From Acidaminococcus fermentans (GTDB lineage: Bacteria; Bacillota_C; Negativicutes; Acidaminococcales; Acidaminococcaceae), in the NCBI GenBank assembly GCA_004555735.1, contig SFHH01000143.1, positions 1-5,176 on the forward strand: a stretch of DNA of 5,176 nt, written 5' to 3'. Within the stretch, counting starts at the first letter, position 1, and the number at the start of each line of letters is the position of its first letter. The translations under genes and the position numbers were made by a program. The notes below the pieces were generated by a model, which worked only from the letters and a program-made list of their open reading frames with translations, was not told the DNA's origin and searched no databases. This document shows positions 1 to 5,176 of the stretch, piece after piece.

Positions 1-946
1 AGCGGTCGCACAGCACCACGGGATCCACCACGTTTCCGATGGACTTGGACATCTTCTGCCCGTCCATCACCAGCCAGCCGTGGCCGAACACCTGCTTGGG
101 CAGCGGCAGATCCAGCGCCATCAGGATGATGGGCCAGATGATGGTATGGAACCGGACGATTTCCTTCCCCACCAGGTGCAGGTCCGCCGGCCAGAACCGG
201 TTGAACTTGTCCATATCCTGGCCGAAGCCGATGCCGGTGAAATAGGCCAAAAGGGCATCGAACCACACATACACCACGTGTTTGGGATCAAAAGGCACCT
301 GGATGCCCCAGTCGAAGCTGCTCCGACTGATGCACAGGTCTTCCAACCCCTGTTTGATGAAGTTGATCATTTCATTCCGGCGGGATACGGGTTGGATGAA
401 ATCTGGATGGGTCTCGATGTATTCCAGGATCCGGTCCGCATATTTGGACATCCGGAAGAAATAGCTGCTTTCCTTCATCTTTTCCACAGGACGGCCGCAG
501 TCCGGGCACACGCCCCCGGCTTCCTCCACCTGGTGTTCGGTCCAGAAGGATTCGCAGGGCACGCAGTACAGGCCTTCATAGTCCTTTTTGTAGATGTCCC
601 CCTGTTTCCAGACTTTCTGGAGCAGGGTCTGGACGGTCTTTTCGTGTTCCGGGCTGGAAGTGCGGACGAAGGAGGTATAGCTGACCCCCAGCATCTCCCA
701 CAGTTTCTTGAAGTCCGCCACGATCTTGTCGGTGTATTCGATGGGCTTCACCCCGAAGGATTCCGCTTTCCGCTGGATCTTCAGGCCGTGTTCGTCGCTG
801 CCGGTGATGAACTGGACATCAAAGCCGTTGGCCCGTTTGTACCGGGCGATGGTGTCGGCGATGGTGGTGCAGTAGGCATGTCCGATATGCAGGTCTGCGC
901 TGGGATAGTAAATGGGCGTCGTAATATAAAAAGCAGGTTTCGTCAT
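1..946 (-). CDS. metG: Methionine--tRNA ligase (MetRS), N-terminal 315 codons, C-terminus beyond window
   Basis: This cytoplasmic class I aminoacyl-tRNA synthetase charges tRNA-Met with methionine using ATP. The translation opens MTKPAFYITTPIYYPSADLH and shows the class I signature HIGH at residues 20-23. A CxxC pair at C128/C131 and a second at C147/C150 form the zinc-binding knuckle of the connective insertion. KMSKS is at residues 298-302 (bases 41-55). The frame is unbroken from start to window edge. Bacterial MetRS is usually about 510-680 residues, so the anticodon-binding domain and any C-terminal tRNA-binding domain lie outside. An in-frame ATG two codons upstream (952-950) sits only 1 nt from the AAAGGGG Shine-Dalgarno, whereas the chosen ATG at 946 has 7 nt, so 946 is preferred. 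A terminator separates it from yeiH upstream, so it probably has its own promoter. Function is certain; the symbol could equally be metS. Confidence 0.97.
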   Translation of the reverse strand, partial: MTKPAFYITTPIYYPSADLHIGHAYCTTIADTIARYKRANGFDVQFITGSDEHGLKIQRKAESFGVKPIEYTDKIVADFKKLWEMLGVSYTSFVRTSSPEHEKTVQTLLQKVWKQGDIYKKDYEGLYCVPCESFWTEHQVEEAGGVCPDCGRPVEKMKESSYFFRMSKYADRILEYIETHPDFIQPVSRRNEMINFIKQGLEDLCISRSSFDWGIQVPFDPKHVVYVWFDALLAYFTGIGFGQDMDKFNRFWPADLHLVGKEIVRFHTIIWPIILMALDLPLPKQVFGHGWLVMDGQKMSKSIGNVVDPVVLCDR

Positions 947-953
947 GGTCATT

Positions 954-960
954 CCCCTTT
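954..960 (-). promoter_or_regulatory. Ribosome binding site of metG (decides start)
   Basis: On the minus strand AAAGGGG is followed by 7 nt and then the ATG at 946. The alternative in-frame ATG at 952 begins 1 nt after this element, too close for normal initiation. The site therefore favours the start at 946. Confidence 0.7.
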
Positions 961-986
961 AACAAAAAATAATTCACTGACTATCT

Positions 987-995
987 ATGATATCA
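987..995 (-). promoter_or_regulatory. Candidate extended -10 promoter for metG
   Basis: The minus strand reads TGATATCAT, an extended -10 (TGn followed by TATCAT, 5 of 6 to consensus). It lies between the yeiH terminator and metG and would start transcription near 980, giving a leader of about 30 nt. No good -35 is visible 17 bp upstream, which an extended -10 can tolerate. An alternative is TTGTGA with AATTAT at 18-bp spacing slightly downstream. The core TGATATCA is also a perfect palindrome, which may be chance. Confidence 0.35.
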
Positions 996-1017
996 CAAAA
1001 AAGCCAGAGATGCACGG

Positions 1018-1058
1018 AAAAAGGGGGTATTGCACGTTCGGTGCAATACCCCCTTTTT
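1018..1058 (-). terminator. Intrinsic terminator downstream of yeiH, perfect 18-bp hairpin
   Basis: Bases 1018-1035 are the exact reverse complement of 1041-1058, with a 5-nt loop (GTTCG on the plus strand). The stem runs from an A5/T5 base through five G-C pairs into TATTGCAC. On the minus strand the stem is followed by T residues that are part of the stem itself, as in bidirectional Rho-independent terminators. The hairpin overlaps the last-written base of the yeiH TGA stop (1058-1060). It would insulate metG from the yeiH transcript, and could also stop plus-strand transcripts leaving metG antisense. Confidence 0.92.
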
Positions 1059-2077
1059 CACCACAACCCCAGCACCTTCTGCAGGGCCAGGCTCACTGCC
1101 GTGATCCCGATCCAGCAGCAGCCTCCCAGCAGGATGGGTTTGCCGCCAGTACGGATCAGCTTCACGATATTGCTGTTCAGTCCGATGGCGGCCATGGCCA
1201 TGACGATCAGGAACTTGCTCAGTGTCTTCAAAGGCGTAAAGACACCGGCGCTCACGCCCATCTGAAGGGCCAGGGTGGTCACCAGGGAAGCCAGGATGAA
1301 ATACAGCACAAAGACCGGGACGGCTTTCTTCACCTGGAATTTTTGGCCCGCTGCTGTACCTTTCTTTCCATAATACACAGACAGGCCCAAGGTGATGGGG
1401 ATGATGGCCAAGGTCCGGGTCAGTTTCACTGTCACCGCCTTGTCCAGGGTGGCCGTGCCCAGGTTCCACATGCTGTCCCAGGTGGCTGCGGCTGCCGTCA
1501 CGGAAGATGTATCATTGACCGCCGTCCCGGCAAAGATCCCGAAGCCTTCCCCGCTGACGGTGCTGAACCCCAGGGCCGTCCCCAGGAGGGGGAACAGGAT
1601 GGCAGCCAGCACGTTGAAGAAAAAGATCACGGAAATGGCCTGGGCCACTTCTTCATCGTCTGCCTGGATGGCCGGAGCAGCCGCTGCGATAGCGGACCCC
1701 CCGCAGATGGAAGACCCTACGCCCACCAAGGTGGAAATCTTCGCAGGGATCACCAGGAGACGGTGCAATACATAGGAAAGTACCAAAGAAGTGGTGATGG
1801 TGGAAAGGATGATGGGCAGGGACTGTTTTCCTGTGGCAGCCACTGCGTGGAGGTCCAGTCCGAAGCCTAGGAACACCACTGCAGCCTGGAGCACCACTTT
1901 GCTGGTCCATTGGATCCCTGGCCCGGCAGCTCCTTTTTCCTTCCAGAACAGAGTGATGACCATCCCCAGCAGGATGGCGATGACGGCACCCCCGATCACC
2001 GGGAATAATTTTCCGAAGAACCAGGCCGGCACCGCTATGGCCAGGCAGGCCAGGATCCCTTTTCCTCTTTGATACAT
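1058..2077 (-). CDS. yeiH: YeiH family putative sulfate exporter, multi-pass membrane protein
   Basis: This 339-residue inner-membrane protein is of the YeiH/UPF0324 family (Cons_hypoth698). Family members are annotated as putative sulfate exporters, but transport is not firmly proven. The sequence is almost wholly hydrophobic, with about nine or ten segments, for example around 7-25, 27-44, 60-76, 86-105, 146-166, 220-236, 252-270, 285-300 and 313-333. Conserved glycine/serine-rich stretches are GSSICGGSAIAA at 121-132 and GTAVNDTSSVTAA at 184-196, with KLTR at 218-221. Length is normal for the family. The ATG at 2077 is preceded by GAAAGGGG with 9 nt spacing. It is divergent from a LysR-type regulator that probably controls it, the same arrangement as yeiE-yeiH in Escherichia coli. 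The gene ends directly on a strong terminator, so it is likely monocistronic. Substrate could be sulfate, sulfite or another small anion; the sequence does not tell. Confidence 0.93.
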   Translation of the reverse strand: MYQRGKGILACLAIAVPAWFFGKLFPVIGGAVIAILLGMVITLFWKEKGAAGPGIQWTSKVVLQAAVVFLGFGLDLHAVAATGKQSLPIILSTITTSLVLSYVLHRLLVIPAKISTLVGVGSSICGGSAIAAAAPAIQADDEEVAQAISVIFFFNVLAAILFPLLGTALGFSTVSGEGFGIFAGTAVNDTSSVTAAAATWDSMWNLGTATLDKAVTVKLTRTLAIIPITLGLSVYYGKKGTAAGQKFQVKKAVPVFVLYFILASLVTTLALQMGVSAGVFTPLKTLSKFLIVMAMAAIGLNSNIVKLIRTGGKPILLGGCCWIGITAVSLALQKVLGLW

Positions 2078-2114
2078 GGTAGATTTCCCCTTTCATCATT
2101 TGGTCGCTTCCTGT

Positions 2115-2143
2115 ATTATAAAGAAATCGGTCAAAAAGATGAA
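2115..2143 (-). promoter_or_regulatory. Predicted yeiH promoter
   Basis: Read on the minus strand, a perfect -10 TATAAT lies at 2120-2115. A weak -35 (TTCATC, 3 of 6) at 2143-2138 is 17 bp away. Transcription would begin near 2108, leaving a leader of about 30 nt with GAAAGGGG before the ATG. The poor -35 fits a promoter that needs an activator such as the divergent LysR protein. Confidence 0.55.
2126..2140. promoter_or_regulatory. Candidate LysR-type operator (ATC-N9-GAT, T-N11-A)
   Basis: ATC at 2126-2128 and GAT at 2138-2140 form a short dyad fitting the T-N11-A rule for LysR-type binding sites. It lies midway between the two opposed -10 elements and touches both weak -35 regions, where such regulators usually bind. 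The arms are only 3 bp and the region is AT-rich, so a chance match is quite possible. Confidence 0.3.
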
Positions 2144-2158
2144 ATTATGGTTTATAAT
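2130..2158 (+). promoter_or_regulatory. Predicted promoter of the LysR-type regulator
   Basis: A perfect -10 TATAAT stands at 2153-2158. The best 17-bp-spaced -35 is GTCAAA at 2130-2135, only 3 of 6 to consensus. The start point would be near 2165, giving a leader of about 25 nt. The element faces away from the yeiH promoter and their -35 regions nearly abut, so one bound protein could affect both. Confidence 0.5.
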
Positions 2159-2160
2159 AG

Positions 2161-2177
2161 AATGATAAAATATCGTT
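2161..2177. repeat. Imperfect inverted repeat at the predicted start point of the regulator transcript
   Basis: AATGATA (2161-2167) and TATCGTT (2171-2177) are inverted copies matching at 6 of 7 positions, separated by AAA. The dyad covers the predicted +1 of the regulator mRNA and ends 2 nt before the GGAGG Shine-Dalgarno. It could be an autorepression site or a weak leader hairpin (the mismatch becomes a G-U pair in RNA). Short AT-rich dyads arise by chance, so the function is only a suggestion. Confidence 0.3.
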
Positions 2178-2179
2178 AT

Positions 2180-2184
2180 GGAGG
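2180..2184 (+). promoter_or_regulatory. Ribosome binding site of the LysR-type gene (decides start)
   Basis: GGAGG here lies 5 nt before the ATG at 2190. The longer possible start at 2178 would place this element inside the coding region, and the ATG at 2187 would leave only 2 nt. The site therefore supports 2190, which also gives the usual LysR-family N-terminus. Confidence 0.7.
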
Positions 2185-2189
2185 AAATG

Positions 2190-3065
2190 ATGGATACCCA
2201 GCTGCGTACCTTTCTCTGTGTCTGCCAGACCATGAACTTCACCCAGGCCGCCCGGCAGCTCTTCCTGACCCAGCCGGCTGTCTCCCAGCACATCCATGCC
2301 CTGGAAAAACGCTACGGCCTGCCCCTGTTCACCCATCAGGGCAAGACCCTGGCCCTGACCCCTGCCGGAAGGACCCTGGCCACCTATGCCCGGCTCCTGC
2401 AGAACGATGAGAACCTGCTGGCCCGGAAGATGGAAGCCTGTCAAAAAGGGATCCGCCGGGTCATTTTCGGCGTCACCATGACCATCGGAGAATACGGCAT
2501 CGCCCAGCCGGCAGCCCGTTACCTGAAGGCCCATCCGGACGTGGAACTGACCCTTATTTTCGGGAATACCCAGGATCTGCTCCACCGTCTAGACCAGGGG
2601 GAGCTGGATTTTGCCCTGGTGGAAGGCTATTATCCCCCGGGTTCCTATGACCACCTGCTGTTCCGTCTGGAACCTTTTGTCCCGGTAGCTGCGGCTTCCC
2701 ACGCTTTCGCCCGGGAACCGGAACTCTGCCGGGATCTTCTGGGAGAACGGCTATTGGTGCGGGAACCCGGCTCCGGGACCCGGAACATCCTGGAGCGGAA
2801 CCTGGCTCTCCAGGGCCTTACCTTAGACCAGTTCGCCCACCGGATCCAGATCGGGAACATGCACGCTCTGATCCAGCTGCTAGAAGAAGACTGCGGGATC
2901 ACCTTCCTGTATCGGATCGCTGTAGAAAAAGAAATCGCAGACGGACGGATCCGCCTGCTTCCTTTGAAAGATTTTTCCATGGTGCATCCCTTCGATTTCA
3001 TCTGGCCCAAAGACAGCATCTTTGCGCCAGAGTTCCAAGAAATCTGCCGGGAGCTGAAGGGGTAA
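2190..3065 (+). CDS. LysR-type transcriptional regulator, probable regulator of the divergent yeiH
   Basis: This 291-residue protein has the standard LysR-family layout. A winged helix-turn-helix covers about residues 1-60, with the recognition region FTQAARQLFLTQPAVSQHIH at 17-36. A linker helix reaches to about 88, and a periplasmic-binding-protein-like effector domain follows from about 90 to the end. REPGSGTR at 191-198 is a stretch I associate with the CysL/YeiE-like branch, where ligands are often sulfur oxyanions. From memory, enterobacterial YeiE is reported to respond to sulfite and stands divergent from yeiH, so control of the neighbouring yeiH is likely, though the ligand here is unknown. 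The start at 2190 is chosen over in-frame ATGs at 2178 and 2187 on Shine-Dalgarno spacing and family alignment. The gene converges on rsmI with 6 nt between stop codons. Base composition resembles its neighbours, giving no clear sign of recent transfer. Confidence 0.93.
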   Translation: MDTQLRTFLCVCQTMNFTQAARQLFLTQPAVSQHIHALEKRYGLPLFTHQGKTLALTPAGRTLATYARLLQNDENLLARKMEACQKGIRRVIFGVTMTIGEYGIAQPAARYLKAHPDVELTLIFGNTQDLLHRLDQGELDFALVEGYYPPGSYDHLLFRLEPFVPVAAASHAFAREPELCRDLLGERLLVREPGSGTRNILERNLALQGLTLDQFAHRIQIGNMHALIQLLEEDCGITFLYRIAVEKEIADGRIRLLPLKDFSMVHPFDFIWPKDSIFAPEFQEICRELKG

Positions 3066-3071
3066 AAGGGT

Positions 3072-3902
3072 TCATTCCCTCACCAATCGATTGTACAATT
3101 CCCGTTTGGGCACTTTATACGCCTTGGCCACCTGGGCCAGGGCTTCTTTTTTGTCCATACCCTCTTCCAGCAGGGCTTTCACCGCATCCAGGGGATCCCC
3201 TTGGGGCTCCTGTTTTTCCGTTTTTCCCTGTTCCACCACCAGGACGAATTCTCCCCGGGGCGGGTTTTCCAGCAGGTGCTGCCGGCAGGTGGAAATGGTC
3301 CCTCGGAAGAATTCTTCATGGAGCTTGGTCAGCTCCCGGCCCAGGGTCATCTTCCGATCCCCCCACACTTCTTCCATGTCCTGGAGCACGTCCAGGATCC
3401 GATGGGGCGCTTCGTACAGGACCAGGGTGGCCGGGATGCCCTTCCATTCTTCCAGTTTTTCCTTCCGGTTCTTCCGGCTCTTAGGCAGGAAGGCTCCAAA
3501 GAAGAAGGGCGTACTGGGAAGGCCGGAAGCCACCAGGGCTGTGAGACAGGCATTGGCCCCAGGTACCGGCACCACCGGGAATCCGGCGGCGATGGCCTGC
3601 TGGGCGATCAATTCCCCTGGGTCCGAGATCCCCGGAAATCCCGCATCCGTCACAAGGGCGATGTTTTTCCCTGCGGACAAAGCTTCCAGCAGCACCGGTC
3701 CCTGTTTTTCCTTATTATGTTCATGATAGCTGAGCAGCTGGCCGTGGATCCCGAAATGTGTCAGCAGCTGCCGGGTGTGCCGGGTATCTTCCGCCGCGAT
3801 CAGGTCTGCTTCCTGGAGCACCCGCACCGCCCGGGGCGTCATATCTTCCAGGTTCCCGATAGGCGTAGCGCACAGATACAGGGTCCCTTTTTCATTTTCC
3901 AT
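3072..3902 (-). CDS. rsmI: 16S rRNA (cytidine(1402)-2'-O)-methyltransferase RsmI
   Basis: RsmI methylates the ribose 2'-O of C1402 in the decoding centre of 16S rRNA, using S-adenosylmethionine. The 276-residue protein is a tetrapyrrole-methylase-fold (SPOUT-unrelated) enzyme. Its motifs occur in order: ATPIGNLEDMT at 12-22, AEDTRHTRQLL at 37-47, YHEHN at 59-63, VTDAGFPGISDPG at 84-96, PGANA at 114-118, YEAPHR at 163-168 and RELTKLHEEFFRG at 189-201. A small helical tail at about 235-276, KEALAQVAKAYKVPKRELYN in part, matches the usual C-terminal domain. Length is normal. The ATG at 3902 follows GAAAGGGG with 9 nt spacing and lies 11 nt inside the upstream methyltransferase gene, so translation is likely coupled. 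It is the last gene of the ricT operon in the window. F89 replaces the common T or M in DAGxP, a variable position. Confidence 0.97.
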   Translation of the reverse strand: MENEKGTLYLCATPIGNLEDMTPRAVRVLQEADLIAAEDTRHTRQLLTHFGIHGQLLSYHEHNKEKQGPVLLEALSAGKNIALVTDAGFPGISDPGELIAQQAIAAGFPVVPVPGANACLTALVASGLPSTPFFFGAFLPKSRKNRKEKLEEWKGIPATLVLYEAPHRILDVLQDMEEVWGDRKMTLGRELTKLHEEFFRGTISTCRQHLLENPPRGEFVLVVEQGKTEKQEPQGDPLDAVKALLEEGMDKKEALAQVAKAYKVPKRELYNRLVRE

Positions 3903-4626
3903 GGGCTGTATCCCCTTTCAACGCATAATATTCCAATGTCTGCCGGCTGAAGGAGCCGTCTTTTTCGTACATGCACAGAGGCGGCAGCACCTCCAGTCCC
4001 GGCTTCCCTCCTTTGACGAATTCCGCCAGGAAGATCCAGGCCGGCCGGTCCACATAGGCGTGGACCCATTGGAGCCGTTTCAGTTCCAGCTGGTACTGGA
4101 GCCCCAGTTTCACCGCATCAGTGAACCGCTCCGGCAGCTGGACCAGGGCGAACCGGCCCCGGGTCTTCAGGGCAAAGGAGGCGGCGGCAAAGAAATCTTC
4201 CAGGGAGGTCCCCACTTCATGACAGGCTGCCTGTCCGATCTGCCGTTTCCTCCCCCCGATCCGATAGGGCGGATTGGCCGCCACCAGGTCCATAGCATCA
4301 CAGGGCAGTACCTGCCGGTAGTCACGCAGGTCTGCCATACGGGCTTCTACCCGTCCTTCCATGCCATTGTCCCGGATGCTCCGCTGGAACAGCTCCACCA
4401 CATGGGGGTTGAGATCCACTCCCAGGACCTGTTCCGCTCCCCTGTTTGCCAAAAGCAGGCTCACCGCCCCGGTCCCACAGCCCAGTTCCAGTACGCTGGC
4501 CTTCCGTACCAAATGGGGAAAAGCGGCCAGGAACACCGCATCCGTGGTGAAACAGAATTCCCGGGAATCCTGCCAGATCTTCGTGACTCCATCCGGCAGG
4601 CAGTCCAGCCGTTCCGTTCCTTCCAT
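3892..4626 (-). CDS. yabB: tRNA1(Val) (adenine(37)-N6)-methyltransferase family protein (TrmN6/YabB-like)
   Basis: This is a predicted cytoplasmic SAM-dependent N6-adenine methyltransferase of 244 residues. The N-terminus ERLDCLPDGVTKIWQ leads to TTDAVFLAAF at 27-36, typical of the TrmN6/YabB group. The SAM-binding motif LELGCGTG is at 46-53, with the ribose-binding acidic residue probably D71 in GVDLNP. The catalytic NPPY at 118-121 marks amino-group methylation of adenine. E. coli TrmN6 (YfiC) modifies A37 of tRNA1(Val); that substrate is inferred here from family and not seen. Its start overlaps the ricT stop as TAATG, with GGAG 5 nt upstream, and its end overlaps rsmI by 11 nt. The order ricT-yabB-rsmI matches the Bacillus subtilis neighbourhood and supports the YabB identity. 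I am sure of the family, less so of the exact target RNA. Confidence 0.9.
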   Translation of the reverse strand: MEGTERLDCLPDGVTKIWQDSREFCFTTDAVFLAAFPHLVRKASVLELGCGTGAVSLLLANRGAEQVLGVDLNPHVVELFQRSIRDNGMEGRVEARMADLRDYRQVLPCDAMDLVAANPPYRIGGRKRQIGQAACHEVGTSLEDFFAAASFALKTRGRFALVQLPERFTDAVKLGLQYQLELKRLQWVHAYVDRPAWIFLAEFVKGGKPGLEVLPPLCMYEKDGSFSRQTLEYYALKGDTAHGK

Positions 4627-5176
4627 TATTTCTCCGTCCGGGCGGATTCCACGATTTCATCCCAGGAAACCACCACCCGGTTCCCAGGGGACAGTTCCAC
4701 CGTCACCGTCTGTTCCCGCCGGCTGATGTTCATGACCATCCCTTCTCCGCTGGGAGTCACCACTTTCATGCCAGGCCGGGGCACCAGGTTCTGTTCCTTT
4801 TTCTTTTCCCGTTTCTTGCAGCATTTGCCGCAGTACAGGTCGCTTTCGTATTTCAGGCAGCACAGGAGCCGGCCGCAGATCCCCGAAATCTTAGTGGGAT
4901 TCAGGGACAGGTTCTGTTCCTTGGCCATTTTGATGGAAACCGGCTCGAAATCCCCCAGGAAAGTGGCACAGCACAGGGGCCGTCCGCAGCACCCGATGCC
5001 CCCCAGCATCTTGGCTTCATCCCGCACCCCGATCTGCCGCAGTTCGATCCGGGTACGGAAGACAGCTGCCAGGTCCTTCACCAGTTCCCGGAAATCGATC
5101 CGTCCGTCCGCCGTAAAGTAGAAGATGATCTTCCCTACATCAAAGGTATATTCCACATTCACCAGATGCATATCCA
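4626..5176 (-). CDS. ricT: RicT/YaaT, PSP1-domain regulatory iron-sulfur protein, C-terminal 182 codons (5' end outside window)
   Basis: RicT (YaaT) is a cytoplasmic PSP1-domain protein. In Bacillus subtilis it forms the Ric complex with RicA and RicF, carries Fe-S clusters and assists RNase Y in mRNA maturation, affecting sporulation, competence and biofilm. The visible part includes the highly conserved stretch YTFDVGKIIFYFTADGRIDF and the block around RTRIELRQIGVRDEAKMLGG. Clustered cysteines follow in GIGCCGRPLCCATFL, ICGRLLCCLKYE and YCGKCCKKREKKKEQ. A PxPGMKVVTPSGEG segment and a short beta-rich tail end the protein. Family members are about 270-300 residues and the open frame runs through the window edge, so the apparent ATG at 5171 is internal and the true start lies upstream. 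The TAA stop overlaps the next gene's ATG by one base. No yabA gene separates the two, unlike in B. subtilis. Confidence 0.95.
   Translation of the reverse strand, partial: DMHLVNVEYTFDVGKIIFYFTADGRIDFRELVKDLAAVFRTRIELRQIGVRDEAKMLGGIGCCGRPLCCATFLGDFEPVSIKMAKEQNLSLNPTKISGICGRLLCCLKYESDLYCGKCCKKREKKKEQNLVPRPGMKVVTPSGEGMVMNISRREQTVTVELSPGNRVVVSWDEIVESARTEK

Noticed and set aside
80..1870. A 596-codon open frame on the plus strand across metG, the intergenic gap and yeiH
   Set aside because: It is antisense to two clearly recognised genes and runs through a terminator hairpin. Its translation is rich in H, G, D and P without any recognisable domain, and it has no convincing ribosome binding site. 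It is a codon-bias shadow.
2178..2189. Longer N-terminus for the LysR-type protein starting at 2178
   Set aside because: The GGAGG ribosome binding site would then be inside the coding region, and the extra four residues precede the normal family start. The start at 2190 is better.
3066..3080. Terminator between the regulator gene and rsmI
   Set aside because: The only hairpin is a 4-bp stem with a 6-nt loop. It has four T residues after it on the minus strand and no T tract on the plus strand, which is too weak to list as a terminator.
3635..3647. Unusual F89 in the RsmI DAGxPGISDPG motif as a possible sign of altered activity
   Set aside because: This position varies among true RsmI proteins (T, M and others), and all other motifs are intact.
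3775..5121. A 448-codon open frame on the plus strand opposite rsmI, yabB and ricT
   Set aside because: It lies entirely opposite three well-identified genes and shows no domain or family resemblance. Long antisense frames are common in GC-rich coding sequence.
4626..5171. A complete 181-residue protein starting at the ATG at 5171
   Set aside because: The frame stays open to the window edge, and RicT proteins have roughly 90-100 more residues before this point, so this ATG is internal to a truncated ricT.

Overview
The window carries six protein-coding genes, two of them cut by the window edges. No RNA gene, CRISPR array, insertion sequence or prophage gene was seen. The sequence is moderately GC-rich. 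It looks like a Bacillota (Firmicutes) chromosome, because the minus strand holds ricT (yaaT), a yabB-type methyltransferase gene, rsmI and, further on, metG. From memory, this is the order ricT-yabA-yabB-yazA-rsmI-abrB-metS near the Bacillus subtilis origin, minus yabA, yazA and abrB. The GC-rich codon use and the loss of those genes would suit Negativicutes such as Acidaminococcus-like organisms, but that assignment is only a guess.

Right part (about 3072-5176, minus strand): a tightly packed operon runs from ricT (5' end outside the window) to a TrmN6/YabB-like methyltransferase to rsmI. The first junction is a TAATG overlap and the second an 11-nt overlap, so the genes are probably translationally coupled. 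All three concern RNA. RicT belongs to the Fe-S Ric complex that works with RNase Y, the second gene is a predicted adenine-N6 methyltransferase, and RsmI ribose-methylates 16S rRNA C1402.

Middle (1058-3065): a LysR-type regulator on the plus strand is divergent from a YeiH-family membrane protein ('putative sulfate exporter') on the minus strand. The 112-bp gap between them holds two opposed sigma-70-like promoters. Their -10 elements form a 9-bp perfect inverted repeat, and a T-N11-A motif lies between them. The same pairing is known from enterobacterial yeiE/yeiH. The pair has no obvious link to its RNA-modification and translation neighbours and looks like an insert between rsmI and metG. 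The regulator converges on rsmI with only 6 nt between the stop codons and no strong terminator.

Left part (1-1058): a perfect 18-bp terminator hairpin abuts the yeiH stop codon. A short leader with a candidate extended -10 promoter follows, then the N-terminal 315 codons of methionyl-tRNA synthetase, whose C-terminus is outside the window. No T-box or other riboswitch fits upstream of metG.

No gene-free stretch exceeds 300 bases. I found no clearly undescribed system. The most interesting points are the inserted regulator/exporter module, its symmetric divergent control region, and the possible read-through of the rsmI operon antisense to the regulator gene into yeiH.
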